NCBI GenBank assembly: GCA_023052935.1 | Contig: CM041293.1 | Location: forward strand, 153,511,474 to 153,575,473 | DNA length: 64,000 nucleotides | Source of the DNA: Piezodorus guildinii | Lineage: Eukaryota > Arthropoda > Insecta > Hemiptera > Pentatomidae | Direction of reading: 5' to 3' | Part shown: piece by piece, positions 33,170 to 43,734 of the stretch | Position numbering within the stretch: position 1 is the first letter of the stretch | How the letters are laid out: each line of letters begins with the position of its first letter | Notes under the pieces: model-generated | What the model was told of the DNA's origin: nothing | The model's database searches: none | What the model saw: only the letters and a program-made list of their open reading frames with translations | Position numbers and translations under genes: made by a program

Positions 33170-33895
33170 ATTATTGTTTTAATTAATTATACATTGTTTT
33201 TCTAATTTTTTTTTAATGAAATAATTTTGATAATTGAACCAAGTGATTAAAAAAAAAAATGTGGAGATTATAAATTGGAATTAGGCCAGATGACGGAAAG
33301 TATTACACCCCACTCCATTATCAGGGGAAGAGTGACATAGCACGCGAACCTCCATTTTTTAAAGTTCATAATAGATAACGGCAATAGATAACATTCGTCC
33401 ATCTAGTCCTTCGCACATTTCATCACACTTATCTGATTGAAACGGAGATAGCTTTTGAACATTTTTTTTTTAGACGATTATATCCATTATAATTATTAGT
33501 ATAACAGAGTTTATTGAAAATAATTAAATATCAGTTTGTAAATACAGACTGTATTGTATTCTTGTGGATAAAGTACAAATTTCAAGCAGTAACTGAACTT
33601 ATAAAAGCGGCAAAGAAGAAACAGATACTTTGAATGCCTCCCTAATTTCGCCTATTCAGCAGTCAGCTCTTTAAAAGCTCTTCTTGAAATTTATCATTAT
33701 TAAATGATATTCGGTCCTTTTTAAGGCTTGTATCTTCACAAAGGTCAAAACATAAAAAGCGTAATACCCACACCTCGCAAATAGAAGTCCTAATAATATT
33801 AATAAAATAATTTTGTACACTCAATGAATATACTGTATATAATGATGAATAATGAATATATATAAATATGGTGACGGTCATGAATATATTTAAAT
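33170..33895. other. No recognised gene
   Basis: The minus frame at 33663-33881 is not recognised. Confidence 0.4.
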
Positions 33896-33908
33896 AGCAT
33901 TAGCTATA

Positions 33909-34086
33909 CAGGTTTAAATAGCATTACCTGGTAGACGACTGAAAGGTAGGCCGAAACGTCGATGGAGGATTGCATTAAGGCTAATCTCGGGGGCTTGGGC
34001 TTGACCGGCGAACATTGGACGAGTCTGAGCAGGCGAAGTTTGGTGGTATCGGCATCGAACCTTCGGTTCGTAAGCCTATTATTATT
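33909..34086 (+). pseudogene. LINE 3' terminal fragment (G-R-P-K-R-R-W type)
   Basis: AAAGGTAGGCCGAAACGTCG, GGGGGCTTGGGCTTGACCGG and GGTATCGGCATCGAACCTTC follow 21600-21725 closely, with one-base losses that break the frame. ATTAGCTATA flanks it at 33899-33908 and 34087-34096, a likely target duplication. The tail is an ATT repeat. Confidence 0.8.
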
Positions 34087-34096
34087 ATTAGCTATA

Positions 34097-34322
34097 TATA
34101 CGTTTCGCCTAAATTGTGAGCCTTCTATAAGGCTCATTGAGATTGCTCCAAAGAGTGATAATAATTATTTTTTTTATTAAAAAATGTTTGTTATAACTTT
34201 CGAATTTTTGGAATAATGTCACAAAAGCGACCCTGATGAAGGCTCACAATGTAGGCTGAAACGTCTGTAGAGAAATAAAAAAAGTGTTTTCGTGATGGCC
34301 GGTAGGGGATTTCGTCTTCTCC
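34097..34322. mobile_element. Hammerhead foldback element 2, partial
   Basis: Two inverted hammerhead-like copies (minus at 34099-34138, plus at 34226-34272) face outward around an AT-rich centre. The right outer end contains GATGGCCGGTAGGGGATTTC, similar to the CGGTCAT-containing outer ends of other members. The left outer arm is missing and abuts the LINE fragment. Confidence 0.6.
34226..34272 (+). ncRNA. Hammerhead-like ribozyme motif
   Basis: GACCCTGATGAAGGCTCACA followed by ATGTAGGCTGAAACGTCTGT. The CTGATGA, GAAAC and GTC positions are intact. Stem II pairs GGCU with GGCU by wobble pairs. Stem I pairing next to the cleavage site is weak. The minus partner at 34099-34138 has TTATAGA in place of CTGATGA and is dead. 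Confidence 0.5.
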
Positions 34323-34429
34323 ATTAATTTTTTTTATTTTTATTTATATGATTATATCAATTGGAACATTCTCTTCTAATTATGTTTATATATATTTATT
34401 TATCAAAATATGTCAAAGATGATTCTTAT

Positions 34430-34465
34430 TACGTTTCGAGGTATCCTATGCCTCATCTTCAGATT
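34430..34465 (-). ncRNA. Hammerhead-like motif, left arm of foldback 3
   Basis: The minus strand reads CTGAAGA, TGAGG, a loop, CCTC, GAAAC and GTA. It fits CUGANGA, a 4-5 bp stem II, GAAA and the U-A cleavage dinucleotide. Stem I is short. Confidence 0.5.
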
Positions 34466-34825
34466 TTCAATGTTATATTTATTTCCATATTGTATCTCAA
34501 TATAGGTCATTTAATATTATAATTTCTTCATATTAAGTTCATATATATGAATAGTAATTCTATTAAATTCTAACTTTACACTATCACATATTCATTTTTC
34601 CTGTGCACTTGCAACTATCATGTATACTAAAAATTGTATTTTGTATTGTAGTTGTATTTTTAGTATACATGATAGTTGCAAGTGCACAGGAAAAATGAAT
34701 ATGTGATAGTGAAAAGTTAGAATTTAATAGAATTACTATTCATATATATGAACTTAATATGAAGAAATTATAATATTAAATGACCTATATTGAGATACAA
34801 TATGGAAATAAATATAACATTGAAA

Positions 34826-34861
34826 ATCTGAAGATGAGGCATAGGGTACCTCGAAACGTAA
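34826..34861 (+). ncRNA. Hammerhead-like motif, right arm of foldback 3
   Basis: Mirror of 34430-34465: CTGAAGATGAGGCATAGGGT then ACCTCGAAACGTA. Loop sequence differs by one base from the left arm. Confidence 0.5.
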
Positions 34862-34949
34862 TAAGAATCATCTTTGACATGTTTTGATAAATAAATATAT
34901 ATAAACATAATTAGAAGAGAATGTTCCAATTGATATAATCATATCCTAT

Positions 34950-36110
34950 ATTAGTCTTCTATAATAGTAATTGATATAAAATTTTTTATTTATGTTTGAT
35001 TTGGTTCGATAACGAAAAAAAGGTGTTAAGGAGTTTCCAGAATACATAGCAAATGACCTGATTCATGACAAAATTAAAAAAACAAAAACAATCCCTATAA
35101 CAGTCTAGGAATTAATTTGCGAGTATTAGGATTTTTTTTAGTACCCATCTTGATTCTCCGTATCTTGAGACAAAATTTAAACTGTTCTGGATAATTATTT
35201 AAAATTTCCTAGTACTGAAAATTCAACTTCTGTAATTGAGAATTCCTTCATTCAGGCGGAAAAAAAAATCAAGTTCGCTAATGCAGCTCGGACGGATCCC
35301 GACACCGATGTTGTTTGCATAGATAAGACTACTGCTCTGGATTGGCGAGTTTATGTGAAGGGAACCATATATAAATCGTGGATAATTGGGGAAAATTGTG
35401 GAAAATCAAAGACTGTCCAGAGGTCTGGATAACTGCTGAGAGAAGAAGACGTCTGCGACCATACCGCCAATACCCATACCTCCCTCCTTAAAGGACTCTA
35501 CCCACCGACCTGCAGGACTTATGTGACAGTCAGGGCAGTGTTTAAAGTTTATTAAAATTTTTTAAACAATGTAGATTGTATAACCTAATACAGTTCAAAC
35601 ACAGTCTATTAAAAAAAAAAAAAATGTTATTTTGACTAAATAATGTCATATACTAATGACACTCTTTGGGTAGATGCATGTACTAAATAAATAAATATAT
35701 AAACATATAAATTAACTTAAACAGAATTGAGAACGAAAAATTATGTTGTTTTTTTCAGGTATAATAGAGACCAATTTTTCTCAAGAGACCCGATCCCAGT
35801 CTCGTTTTTTATTTAAGACTCTGTCAATATTTAATATTGCCTAGTATCTCATAGGGTATGGGGTTGTCGCTTTTGGTGATTAATGTGCTCGGGGAGGGAA
35901 ACTGGGGGTGGGAGTTCATCCTCTCAACTTTATTTAGGCTTATCCCCTTTGGATCGAAGGAGCTGTAAGTTTTATATTAATTTGTTTGCTAATTTCGTTT
36001 TGTAATTAAACCTTATAGTTAATTATATTACAACTGAAATGTATTTTTATTCACGATTTGAAATTTACTTCGCGATTCAAACCTACACAAAGTTTAACCG
36101 GCTTCACATT
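34950..36110. other. No recognised gene; coding-like patch at 35260-35490
   Basis: The patch at 35260-35490 is less AT-rich. In one frame it reads DTDVVCIDKTTALDWRVYVK, and in another DNWGKLWKIKDCPEVW. I do not recognise either. It is perhaps a LINE or other transposon fragment. The rest is AT-rich without features. Confidence 0.3.
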
Positions 36111-36114
36111 TTTA

Positions 36115-36475
36115 AATTTACTTATCTTTATATGAAATGTCTAGTAATGAAAAGTTTTTCAATAATAAAAATTCATTAATTCGAGTTTTCACCGAAACAA
36201 AATGTTTTAGGGTCCTATGGGCCCAAATGACTAAGTACCGCAATAACGTCTGTATCTGTGTATAAGGTCGGCCTAGACCAAAAACTGTAAGTTGAATGAA
36301 ACTGAAATTTCATTTTTATAGCATATATGCATATATGCCTGAGATGTTACAGCAACTTTTTAAACTAAATCGGCAACCGGAAAAGCCTCTTTATACATTT
36401 TGCACTTAATTATGATTTCCCCCAAAACGGCTCCGGAAGTAAATATCGATATTTTCTTTTCTATTAGCGGTCCTC
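36115..36475 (+). repeat. Repeat family A, 5' half
   Basis: AAATTTACTTATCTTTATAT is the diverged start. The blocks TTTTAGGGTCCTATGGGCCC, ATGTTACAGCAACTTTTTAA and AAAACGGCTCCGG follow in the family order. It ends at the LINE fragment. Confidence 0.7.
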
Positions 36476-36494
36476 TGGATATATATTAAACAGT

Positions 36495-37262
36495 TATAAG
36501 GCCAATGGTCCTATATGCAGCTGTTGTTTGGTGGCATAAGGCAATTACATGCAAACCCTTGCTGCAGCTTGGTAAGCTGCAAAGATTGGCATGCATTCTG
36601 ACAACTGGAGCTATGAGTACGACTCACACTGCTGCCATGGAAGTTCTACTGAACCTAATACCATTGCACATAGCAGTAGAAACTCAAGCACTTAACACAG
36701 CCACAGGCTCTCTAAGTTAGGAACAAGATCCAACTCTCTGGTTTACCGGGCCATGGTAACTTGTTCAGAAGGATTGATGAAGATTCGGTGCTAGCCATAC
36801 ATTCCGATCTTCAAGTAAAGAAATACACGGACACACTCTACTGTGTAGGGATTAACAGGACTGACTCGCACAAACCGTGCAATGGAGTCAACTTTATACA
36901 GATGGATCCATGACAGAGCTAGACTCAGTGCTGGAATATGGAGAATGGAAAAACTAAAGGAAGGGTTGTCCATTCCTCTTGGTAAGCATACCTCAGTCTT
37001 TCAGGCTGAAGTAATGGCTATAAATATCTGTGCTCAAACCCTAATTTCAGAAGGGATGAGAGACAGACAGATAACTATCCATAATGATAGTCAAGCTGCT
37101 ATTGGAGCTTTGGGTAGTTACATAACACGGTCCAAATTAGTAGAGGAATGCAAAAATAATCTTAATATGCTTTCCCTGCTAAATAAAGTCCGGTACACTG
37201 GGTGCCTGGTCACTCAGGCATCCTAGGAAATGAGAGAGCTGTACATTTAATGTCACTAAAGT
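36495..37262 (+). pseudogene. LINE fragment: RT end plus RNase H domain
   Basis: The first part reads VLYAAVVWWHKAITCKPLLQ and LQRLACILTTGAMSTTHTAA, the end of an R1/LOA/I-like reverse transcriptase (L-Q-R-x-x-x-x-x-x-T-G-A-x-x-T-T-x-x-A). Then LYTDGSMTE (first RNase H aspartate) is followed by a frameshift into the frame 36882-37226 with SAGIW, VFQAEVMAINICAQTLISEG and IHNDSQAAIGAL (catalytic D). It stops after a W-V-P-G-H-like region. Frameshifts and stops make it inactive. Confidence 0.85.
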
Positions 37263-37580
37263 ACATTAATTTCGTATATTCGAAAAAATCTTTTTAGCAT
37301 CGATATAAAACTGCGAAGTTGAACGATTGTATTATCAATAAAAGAAGGAAAGAGCAAAAATATTTTTCATTTTCTTTCTTTCTTTCCAACATCAGCTGAA
37401 CTTTAAATTTTATGTTTGAAAAAAAAAATTACAGCTTTTTAATTATTAATAGCAAGGTCTCTAGGTATTTTTTAATTTTTGCTATATTAGTATTAAACAT
37501 ATTTGGAATGTGAGTTTATTCAGCCGTCTTTTACTAAGCGTTTTTTTTCTTACTTACTGTACATTATTTTTCGACAGATA
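37263..37580. other. No recognised gene; weak repeat A similarity
   Basis: A region at 37263-37360 weakly resembles the middle of repeat A. The rest is AT-rich. Confidence 0.3.
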
Positions 37581-37687
37581 AATGTATAATATTTAAGCTA
37601 ATTATATTGAGGATGTATAGTCGACTGTAGAAACTATTATAGGTGGAATAATCAGGAATTAGTAATTTTTTTGAAAATTTTTAATTT

Positions 37688-37731
37688 TGCCAACGTTTCG
37701 GCTCAAGCTTGTTAGCCATCATCAGGGTATT
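37688..37731 (-). ncRNA. Hammerhead-like ribozyme motif, left arm of foldback 4
   Basis: The minus strand reads CCCTGATGATGGCTAACAAG followed by CTTGAGCCGAAACGTTGG. CTGATGA and GAAAC are intact, GGCT pairs with AGCC in stem II, and GTT is the cleavage triplet. CC/GG begins stem I. Confidence 0.65.
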
Positions 37732-37791
37732 ACTGAGCCATGTCCAAGCATAAACTCTATGCTCGTTTATACTTGGACATGGCTCAGTAAT

Positions 37792-37833
37792 GCCCTGATG
37801 ATGGCTCACAAGCTTGAGCCGAAACGTTGGAAA
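37792..37833 (+). ncRNA. Hammerhead-like ribozyme motif, right arm of foldback 4
   Basis: GCCCTGATGATGGCTCACAA followed by GCTTGAGCCGAAACGTTGG. Stem II is GGCTCA with TGAGCC, six pairs, longer than in the left arm. Confidence 0.65.
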
Positions 37834-38084
37834 AATTAAAAATTTTCAAAAAAATTACTGATTCCTGTTTATTCCACCTATAATATTTAAGCTAATTGTG
37901 ATTCATCGTCTTCATAGCGACACAAAAATAATTCAGGCTATGCATTTTTGTGGCAAAAACAAAACAAAAACGAGTGCTTCAATTATTTATACTTACTTAC
38001 ATCTCCTGCTGTCAATAATCAATGATGTACTTGCTAGTTTTCTCTGAAGACTGCTTTTTATTCTGAAAAGAGCTTTAATATTTT

Positions 38085-38245
38085 ATTTCCGTCAGCCATA
38101 AGATAATGCGACGTAACCGTATTGCGTCACTTAGCCTGTGACGTAATAGATAACGTCAAATCGGGGATCATCACTAATTCATGATAATGACCGAGGGGTT
38201 GCCTACCCCAACCCTAGATGGAAAAAAAAATTGCCCTCTTTTTAA
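38085..38245. promoter_or_regulatory. Cluster of CRE-like TGACG motifs (tentative)
   Basis: Within about 55 bases (38105-38160) the sequence holds GCGACGTAA, TTGCGTCAC, GTGACGTAAT and AACGTCA, four words related to the CREB/ATF half site. The surrounding 150 bases have higher complexity and no repeat partner. No gene is near, so a regulatory role is only an inference. Confidence 0.3.
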
Positions 38246-38459
38246 AGTGATAGAACTTATAAAAAATTACTGAGCCATCAGAATAGTTTATTTCTCTGGC
38301 TCTTATCGTAGTTTCTAGATCCTGACGTCGGTTTTATTACAACTCTATACAAACTATATATGTTTATATTATAATATTTATATTCAAAAGAAGTAAATTA
38401 TTTTTGTACAGAAAATGAAATACTAAGATGGTCTCATAATTATATCATATAAAATAACA

Positions 38460-38472
38460 TATGTGTATACCA

Positions 38473-38555
<83 letters not shown>

Positions 38556-38556
38556 C
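38460..38556. repeat. TA microsatellite ending in ACAC
   Basis: A TA run of over 60 bases followed by ACACACAC. The minus frame 38445-38657 runs through it and is not a gene. Confidence 0.95.
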
Positions 38557-38718
38557 ATATACATACTTATGAAACCTGGAAAAAAAAATGGACATTGAAA
38601 GAATAAAATGGAAGGGTGGATAAAAGGGTATTTGGAAGCAAAAAGAAATGGTGCCAAGTCATGAATTCGGGTTCAATCGCTTTCCTCATGGAAATAATCG
38701 TTATAATAATATCTAAAT

Positions 38719-38990
38719 AGGGGTCACCCATAGCGTAGTGGCTAGTATGACAGCTTTCTATGCCAAAGGTCGCGGTTTCAAACCTGCGGTGGCCCTAGGA
38801 TTTTTTAATGGTAGTAAAAAATCCTTAGTTATGCCGTCCTTCGGGGGGGAGCCTGTGCGATGTCAGGTACTCGTTAAAGATCCATCCTAAAAAAACCTGG
38901 ATAGGCAAAATTTAGGACTCCCACCGTAGCATTTTCTGATTAGCCATAGTAGCATAAAGTGACGTTAAACGAAATAAACAAACAATAACA
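38719..38990 (+). mobile_element. tRNA-derived SINE, family A, full length
   Basis: Head CACCCATAGCGTAGTGGCTA (A-box region), B box GGTTTCAAACC at about 38774, body CCTAGGATTTTTTAATGG and GGCAAAATTTAGGACTCCCA, end AAATAAACAAAC. Imperfect direct repeats, AATAATATCTAAA and AATAACATCTAAA, flank it. This is the best copy of the family here. Confidence 0.9.
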
Positions 38991-38999
38991 TCTAAACAT

Positions 39000-39590
39000 A
39001 TATGCATATCTACATAATTTTAAGATCATTTTTTTTTTTAGATCCTTAAAAATTTTAATGTGTGTTTAATTATATAGAAATCATTAGATTTTTTGAAAGA
39101 CCAAACGTTACAGATTATGTTTCCTTTATGTAACATATATAAATATTAATTTGTTTTGTCCACTTCTACTAGGGCAAGGTATACAATTATTTATTGATTT
39201 TATAAACATAAATGACCTTTATCCACTATTATTATTTTTTTTTTTTACAGGGGTTATTTCATTCCTTAATTAAAACTACAAAAGTTTATTCAAATAAGTA
39301 AAAAATAACAAAAAAAAAAAATATCGTCACTTATTAAACAGATTATGAATGATTTATATCTGTGTGACAATTTGAAATACTCGTATCAACAAAAATATTA
39401 TCATTACTTACTTCAATGTTTCCCTATGAAACTTTTTCATGGACCTCTTTATAAAACTATTTCAATGGCTAGGACTCCCTAAATCCTGATATCAGATATA
39501 TATTTAAATTTTTACCGTGCTACAATGTATCCTAATTACCTCTACCGAAATTCTGTTTTCAAGAAATTGTCTAGCTGGGTAAATTTTATT
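39000..39590. other. No recognised gene
   Basis: AT-rich; nothing recognised. Confidence 0.45.
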
Positions 39591-39591
39591 A

Positions 39592-39990
39592 TTTTACTTA
39601 CCATATAATAAGAATTTTATAATCAAGTAAAGAATAAAGTAGTACATTTTTTATGTATTTATTATTTATTTAACTTTTGATTAGTAATGTAGATGTATAG
39701 CATACCGTTAGAAAGATTTCAGGATAAATATTATCTTATATACAAAATTGTATGAGGTAATGGATATTCATTAAAAAAGCATAACAGTTAGTAACTTGTA
39801 GATAATAATTTTTAATGTTGTTTTATTTCATTTAATGGATATTCAAAGAAATTCTTTAACCTTTCTTCAGTACTAACTTTTTGAAAATTACTTAAAATTG
39901 TTTCAATTTTCGGATGTATGTGAAAATAGAATTTTTAATATAGATGTTTAATATATCTTTGGGAGTCTGAAGATTTTAGGAAAGATTTCT
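39592..39990 (+). repeat. Repeat family A, rearranged fragments
   Basis: TTTTACTTACCATATAATAA resembles the family start. AGATGTATAGCATACCGTTA, ATTATCTTATATACAAAATT and AGATGTTTAATATATCTTTG resemble its centre, which appears twice. The order is disturbed. The SINE at 39994 follows inside this copy, and a possible end, GTGATACGCGTTCCAGA, appears at 40359. Confidence 0.55.
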
Positions 39991-39993
39991 TCT

Positions 39994-40230
39994 AACATGG
40001 CGTGGTCTTGCGGATACATCGTTAATTAGGCTACTGTTCTCTGAGTACCTGTTTCGAACCTTGGCTAATAAATAATTATTTAATCTGTTACTTTAACTGT
40101 GGAACGACTCTGGGTCTAGAGACCCTTCTGGGTTTCACCTACCCTCTATGAAGTGGGTACCCAAAATTGGGGAAAATACTGACGATCGAGCGTGATTCAG
40201 GTCTAATAACCTCTTTGTAGGACCCCATTT
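39994..40230 (+). mobile_element. SINE family B copy
   Basis: Head AACATGGCGTGGTCTTGCGG and B-box-like GTTTCGAACC, body CTCTATGAAGTGGGTACCCA. It ends near GTAGGACCCC. It is diverged from the copy at 17539 and lacks the tail. Confidence 0.8.
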
Positions 40231-40394
40231 TTTTTTTCTTCTAGCATAGAATGTTTTAGAAGGGGATAGAGAGTGGAAAAAGTTTATAATGTTAAGTGAT
40301 TGTTGTAATTTAATTTAATTTCTATTATTTTTTGTGAAAATTTCCTAAGTATAAAATCGGTGATACGCGTTCCAGATTGTTTTATTATAGTTTT

Positions 40395-41540
40395 AACTAG
40401 GGTATAGTTATGGTGTTCATAATGATGAAGGGCGTTCACCCTTGTCTAATGAGATTGGTATGAAATGGAAACCTTCTGTATTAGGGCGCCTTACGCCCCG
40501 CCCTTATCCTTCGGGAACAGGCAACAGTAAACTTGGTACGTGGACCCTTCAGGGCATAAACTGCTCGGGGGCTCACGTGTCCTCCAAGTGATGCTAGAAC
40601 TAACCTCTTCCAAGGGTGCGGATTAGGAGCTTTACGATTCTGCTTCAGTCAATACCCTTAGACTATCGACCCGTTTCGGGTATTAACTTGGAACTGCCAT
40701 TAAATATAATACGGTGGGGGGCTCTATACCCAGGAGGCCTAGGAGCCTATTTCCTGCGAAATGCGAGACGGTTTATCTCCGGCCTGGTCCTAACTTATGC
40801 CAGATAGAGAAGTTAACCTCAAGTCCGCAGGTGGCACACTTGGCCCAAGTCCTCGGCCCTTATCGACAATTAATTGTCAACTTCAGGGCGGTGGAGTCGC
40901 AGTTGGCTCATCTTCAATTATCTTTGAATGTCTCCAAGAGATAAGGCGCGTCTCTCCTTGTACAATAGGAGAGTTCTAGAGTGATTTAAGATGGCCCACT
41001 TCCCGATTTTGGGAGACCGTTTTGATTTTCTTGTTGTTCTGATTATTATAAATTCAGCGAAAACTATTTCGTGCTTATTTTTTCGATATATTTGTATTGT
41101 ATTATAATAATGTCACAATTGGGTTAGTCTTTGTGTTGATACATTGCTCCTAATATTGAAAGGAAATCCTGGAGGTTGGGTCGACCAAATCACTGGCTTC
41201 GGCATTGAAACAGTAGAGTTTTTACAAACTATCAGTGTACCCAAGGTTTATTTTATTAAGTCCAGTATTTTTGATAGAATTGTTTCGTTTTTCCGTCTCT
41301 TACCCTACACGGCAACCTAAAATATTCTGATTGTACTCCGTCCATTACCTTGTTGATATCGGCTGATCGCTTTGTAAATCTGACCCAACTGCTTGGATTA
41401 ATGCTCAGGATCTTTAATACGATCATTGCCAAAGTAGTGTATCCGTATTCTATCTATCTCTTAACAACAGCATATCCTATGATAGGCGATTTCATTTTTC
41501 CCCGTGTAGAATCTGCAGATGGGTGGGGCTACTAACTAGA
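40395..41540. other. GC-richer block of unknown nature
   Basis: Over 1 kb of more balanced composition, most marked at 40430-41030. Frames of 60-76 codons overlap (40616-40807, 40714-40944, 40797-40979, 41350-41535), none with a domain that I recognise. One frame near 40535 reads K-L-G-T-W-T-L-Q-G-I-N, which faintly resembles the start of a LINE endonuclease. A decayed retroelement is possible, as is a host sequence. Confidence 0.3.
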
Positions 41541-41937
41541 GATGGGTAAATACTCACAAATAAAAAGTTCGAGTACTATCATAAGGTCGAAATAGAGTCG
41601 ATTGTGTTCCAATGTCAAGAAATTATTCATTTCTAAGATAGTAGTATATTCACGGATTTTGCAAAGAATCTTCAGTCTATCAAAATATAATCTGTTTTGA
41701 AAACTTTCTAACAATTTTATTTTTGTACTGCTAGATAAATATTTCATAAGATAATCCTATATTTATAAGAATAAGTTCAAAGCGTGTAATGTACACTTTT
41801 ACTTGCCTGTATCTTGGCATAGCACCTTTAATAATTGTGACTAACTAACGTGTACACATAAGCCAGTTAATGAATTCGTTATCGAATTCGACTTGCTTAG
41901 GTAATATTGAATTTATCTAATAAAAATTGAAACGTAA

Positions 41938-42899
41938 ACTTATATATGAAGTATATAGTATGGGGAACTATTGCGAACGTAAATGTTTCGGGATACCTGT
42001 TTTACAAGGGAACACACGTTTTAGGGTCCCTTGAGTCCAAATAACCAGGCACGCGAAAAGGTCTTGGTGCTCGTGTGTGTATGTGTCTGTGTGGTAAATT
42101 AGCATAAAAACGAAAGGTCGTAAGCATTGAAATTTCATATTTAAGACAGATATTTAACCGACATGTTACTTCAACTTTTTCATCAACGTTAGCTAACCAT
42201 AAGAGCCACTTAATATGGTACATTTCGCACCTTTTTACGATTTTTTTCAAAAACGGCTCTAACGATTTAGATTAAATTTAATATTTGGGATTTTAATATC
42301 ATTTAGGTTTGCTTCTGATTGAAATAGTCTGACGTGACGTGAAATGCCAATTTTTAAACTTTCCTTCCTTTAAAATATCGTTAATTTTGTAGATTCCAAA
42401 AAAATAGCCATTGATAAAAACGGCTAAATATACAAGACAAAAGAATTGGACTAACAACTAAATGAGAAAAGAGAATATATTTTTTCTTTTTTAGTAAATT
42501 TTATTTTCTGAACATAAAATGTTTAATATAATATTAATAATAGTCATTTATATATTTATTCTCGGACAGGTCCCTTTATACCAATACAATAATGGTATAT
42601 AGTTATAAAATATACCGTTGGAATGCTAAAGATTTTATAAAAATATTACTTTATATGCAAAATTGTTAAGTTAAATAGGGTGATATGAAAAGCCGATAAA
42701 ACTAACTGATCTACGCAGATAATAATATAACAGATTATTTAATAAGATACGTGTTTGTATCGAAATTAAATTTAATTAATTCTGTAACCTTTTTATATTT
42801 ACTTATCTATATATTTTATATCTAATTGTCATTAAAAGTTCTTAAATTAATTTTTAACAACTGTGGAAGTCGTGTGTCGTGTGTGCGAGCACCAGATTT
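41938..42899 (+). repeat. Repeat family A, long copy
   Basis: Starts ACTTATATATGAAGTATATA and ends GTCGTGTGTGCGAGCACCAG followed by A. All internal landmarks are present in order. An insertion of about 80 bases lies near 42520-42600. Confidence 0.85.
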
Positions 42900-42909
42900 T
42901 TATTATTTC

Positions 42910-43700
42910 TGCTGTGTACATTAGTGGCTATTATATTTTTGTCAATTTATATAGTATATACGCCCATTGAGCTTTAAAAAAGTAATGTTAATTAATATTG
43001 TTAAGTTAATTAAACAAGGTTTATTTCATTTACAATACAGGGTCGCTACACTACGACTGTGGTATAGGTTAGCTGTCAAATGAAGCCTTTATATAGACCA
43101 TATCTTTGTACAATAATTCCACCGTTTCTAACAGATCAAAGCCTTTAAATGAAATTTAATTCAATAATGCATAAAGCGGTCTCTTTGTCTCTATCTTTCT
43201 CCCATTTCTATAAATTTAAATTGGTTTTCACACTCTCATTACACCTGACAAAACATCGAATGTTATAACTATCGTTATACTACATACAGCTTTTATGGAG
43301 AATAAACTATTTTAGTAAACACATATCCCCTTTCTATTTAAAGTCTTAAACCCTATATACATTTCAACAATTAAACTTATACCACCTAGATCCACAAAAT
43401 TTAACCATTTCAAGATTCATTAAATACCACAATGAAAAATTTTCGTTTAACTTCGATATCCAACCATAAATTAAAATAAATATTCCATTCTGGTTCTTAA
43501 AAATATTTACGTAATTGAGACAGTCCTGAAAACTTATCATTAAAATTACTTTCATATTATTAATCCATGAAATAATAATCTGCACTCAAAGACTTGTAAC
43601 ATTTGATAACTTAATGAACGTAAAATATAACTAGCCTTGCCATAAATATCGTTACAAGAAATATTAAAAAAGATTTTAAAATCTTTATTTGGAAATAAAA
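42910..43700. other. No recognised gene
   Basis: The minus frame 43364-43585 (73 residues) is not recognised and is in AT-rich sequence. Confidence 0.4.
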
Positions 43701-43734
43701 TGTATATCTATATAAAGTAAAATGAAAAATAAAT

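Larger units (their letters stand above)
34346..34944. mobile_element. Hammerhead foldback element 3
   Basis: A nearly perfect 599-base palindrome: ATATGATTATATCAATTGGA at the left is mirrored by TCCAATTGATATAATCATAT at the right. The centre is at about 34640. Each arm carries a hammerhead-like motif of the CTGAAGA type. No coding capacity. I saw no clear target duplication. Confidence 0.75.
37604..37884. mobile_element. Hammerhead foldback element 4
   Basis: Inverted arms (37636-37884) meet near 37760, with a one-sided left extension 37604-37635 containing GATGTATAGTCGACTGTAGA. It is flanked by ATTTAAGCTAATT at 37591-37603 and 37885-37897. The repeat can be read as up to 19 bases because TATAAT precedes it on both sides. 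Each arm carries a hammerhead-like motif. The layout is the same as foldback 1 and the Penelope-like element. Confidence 0.8.

Noticed and set aside
33904..34137. 77-codon minus frame.
   Set aside because: Antisense to the LINE 3' fragment and the foldback; no domain.
38445..38657. 70-codon minus frame and similar frame at 57112-57354.
   Set aside because: Both are translated TA microsatellites.
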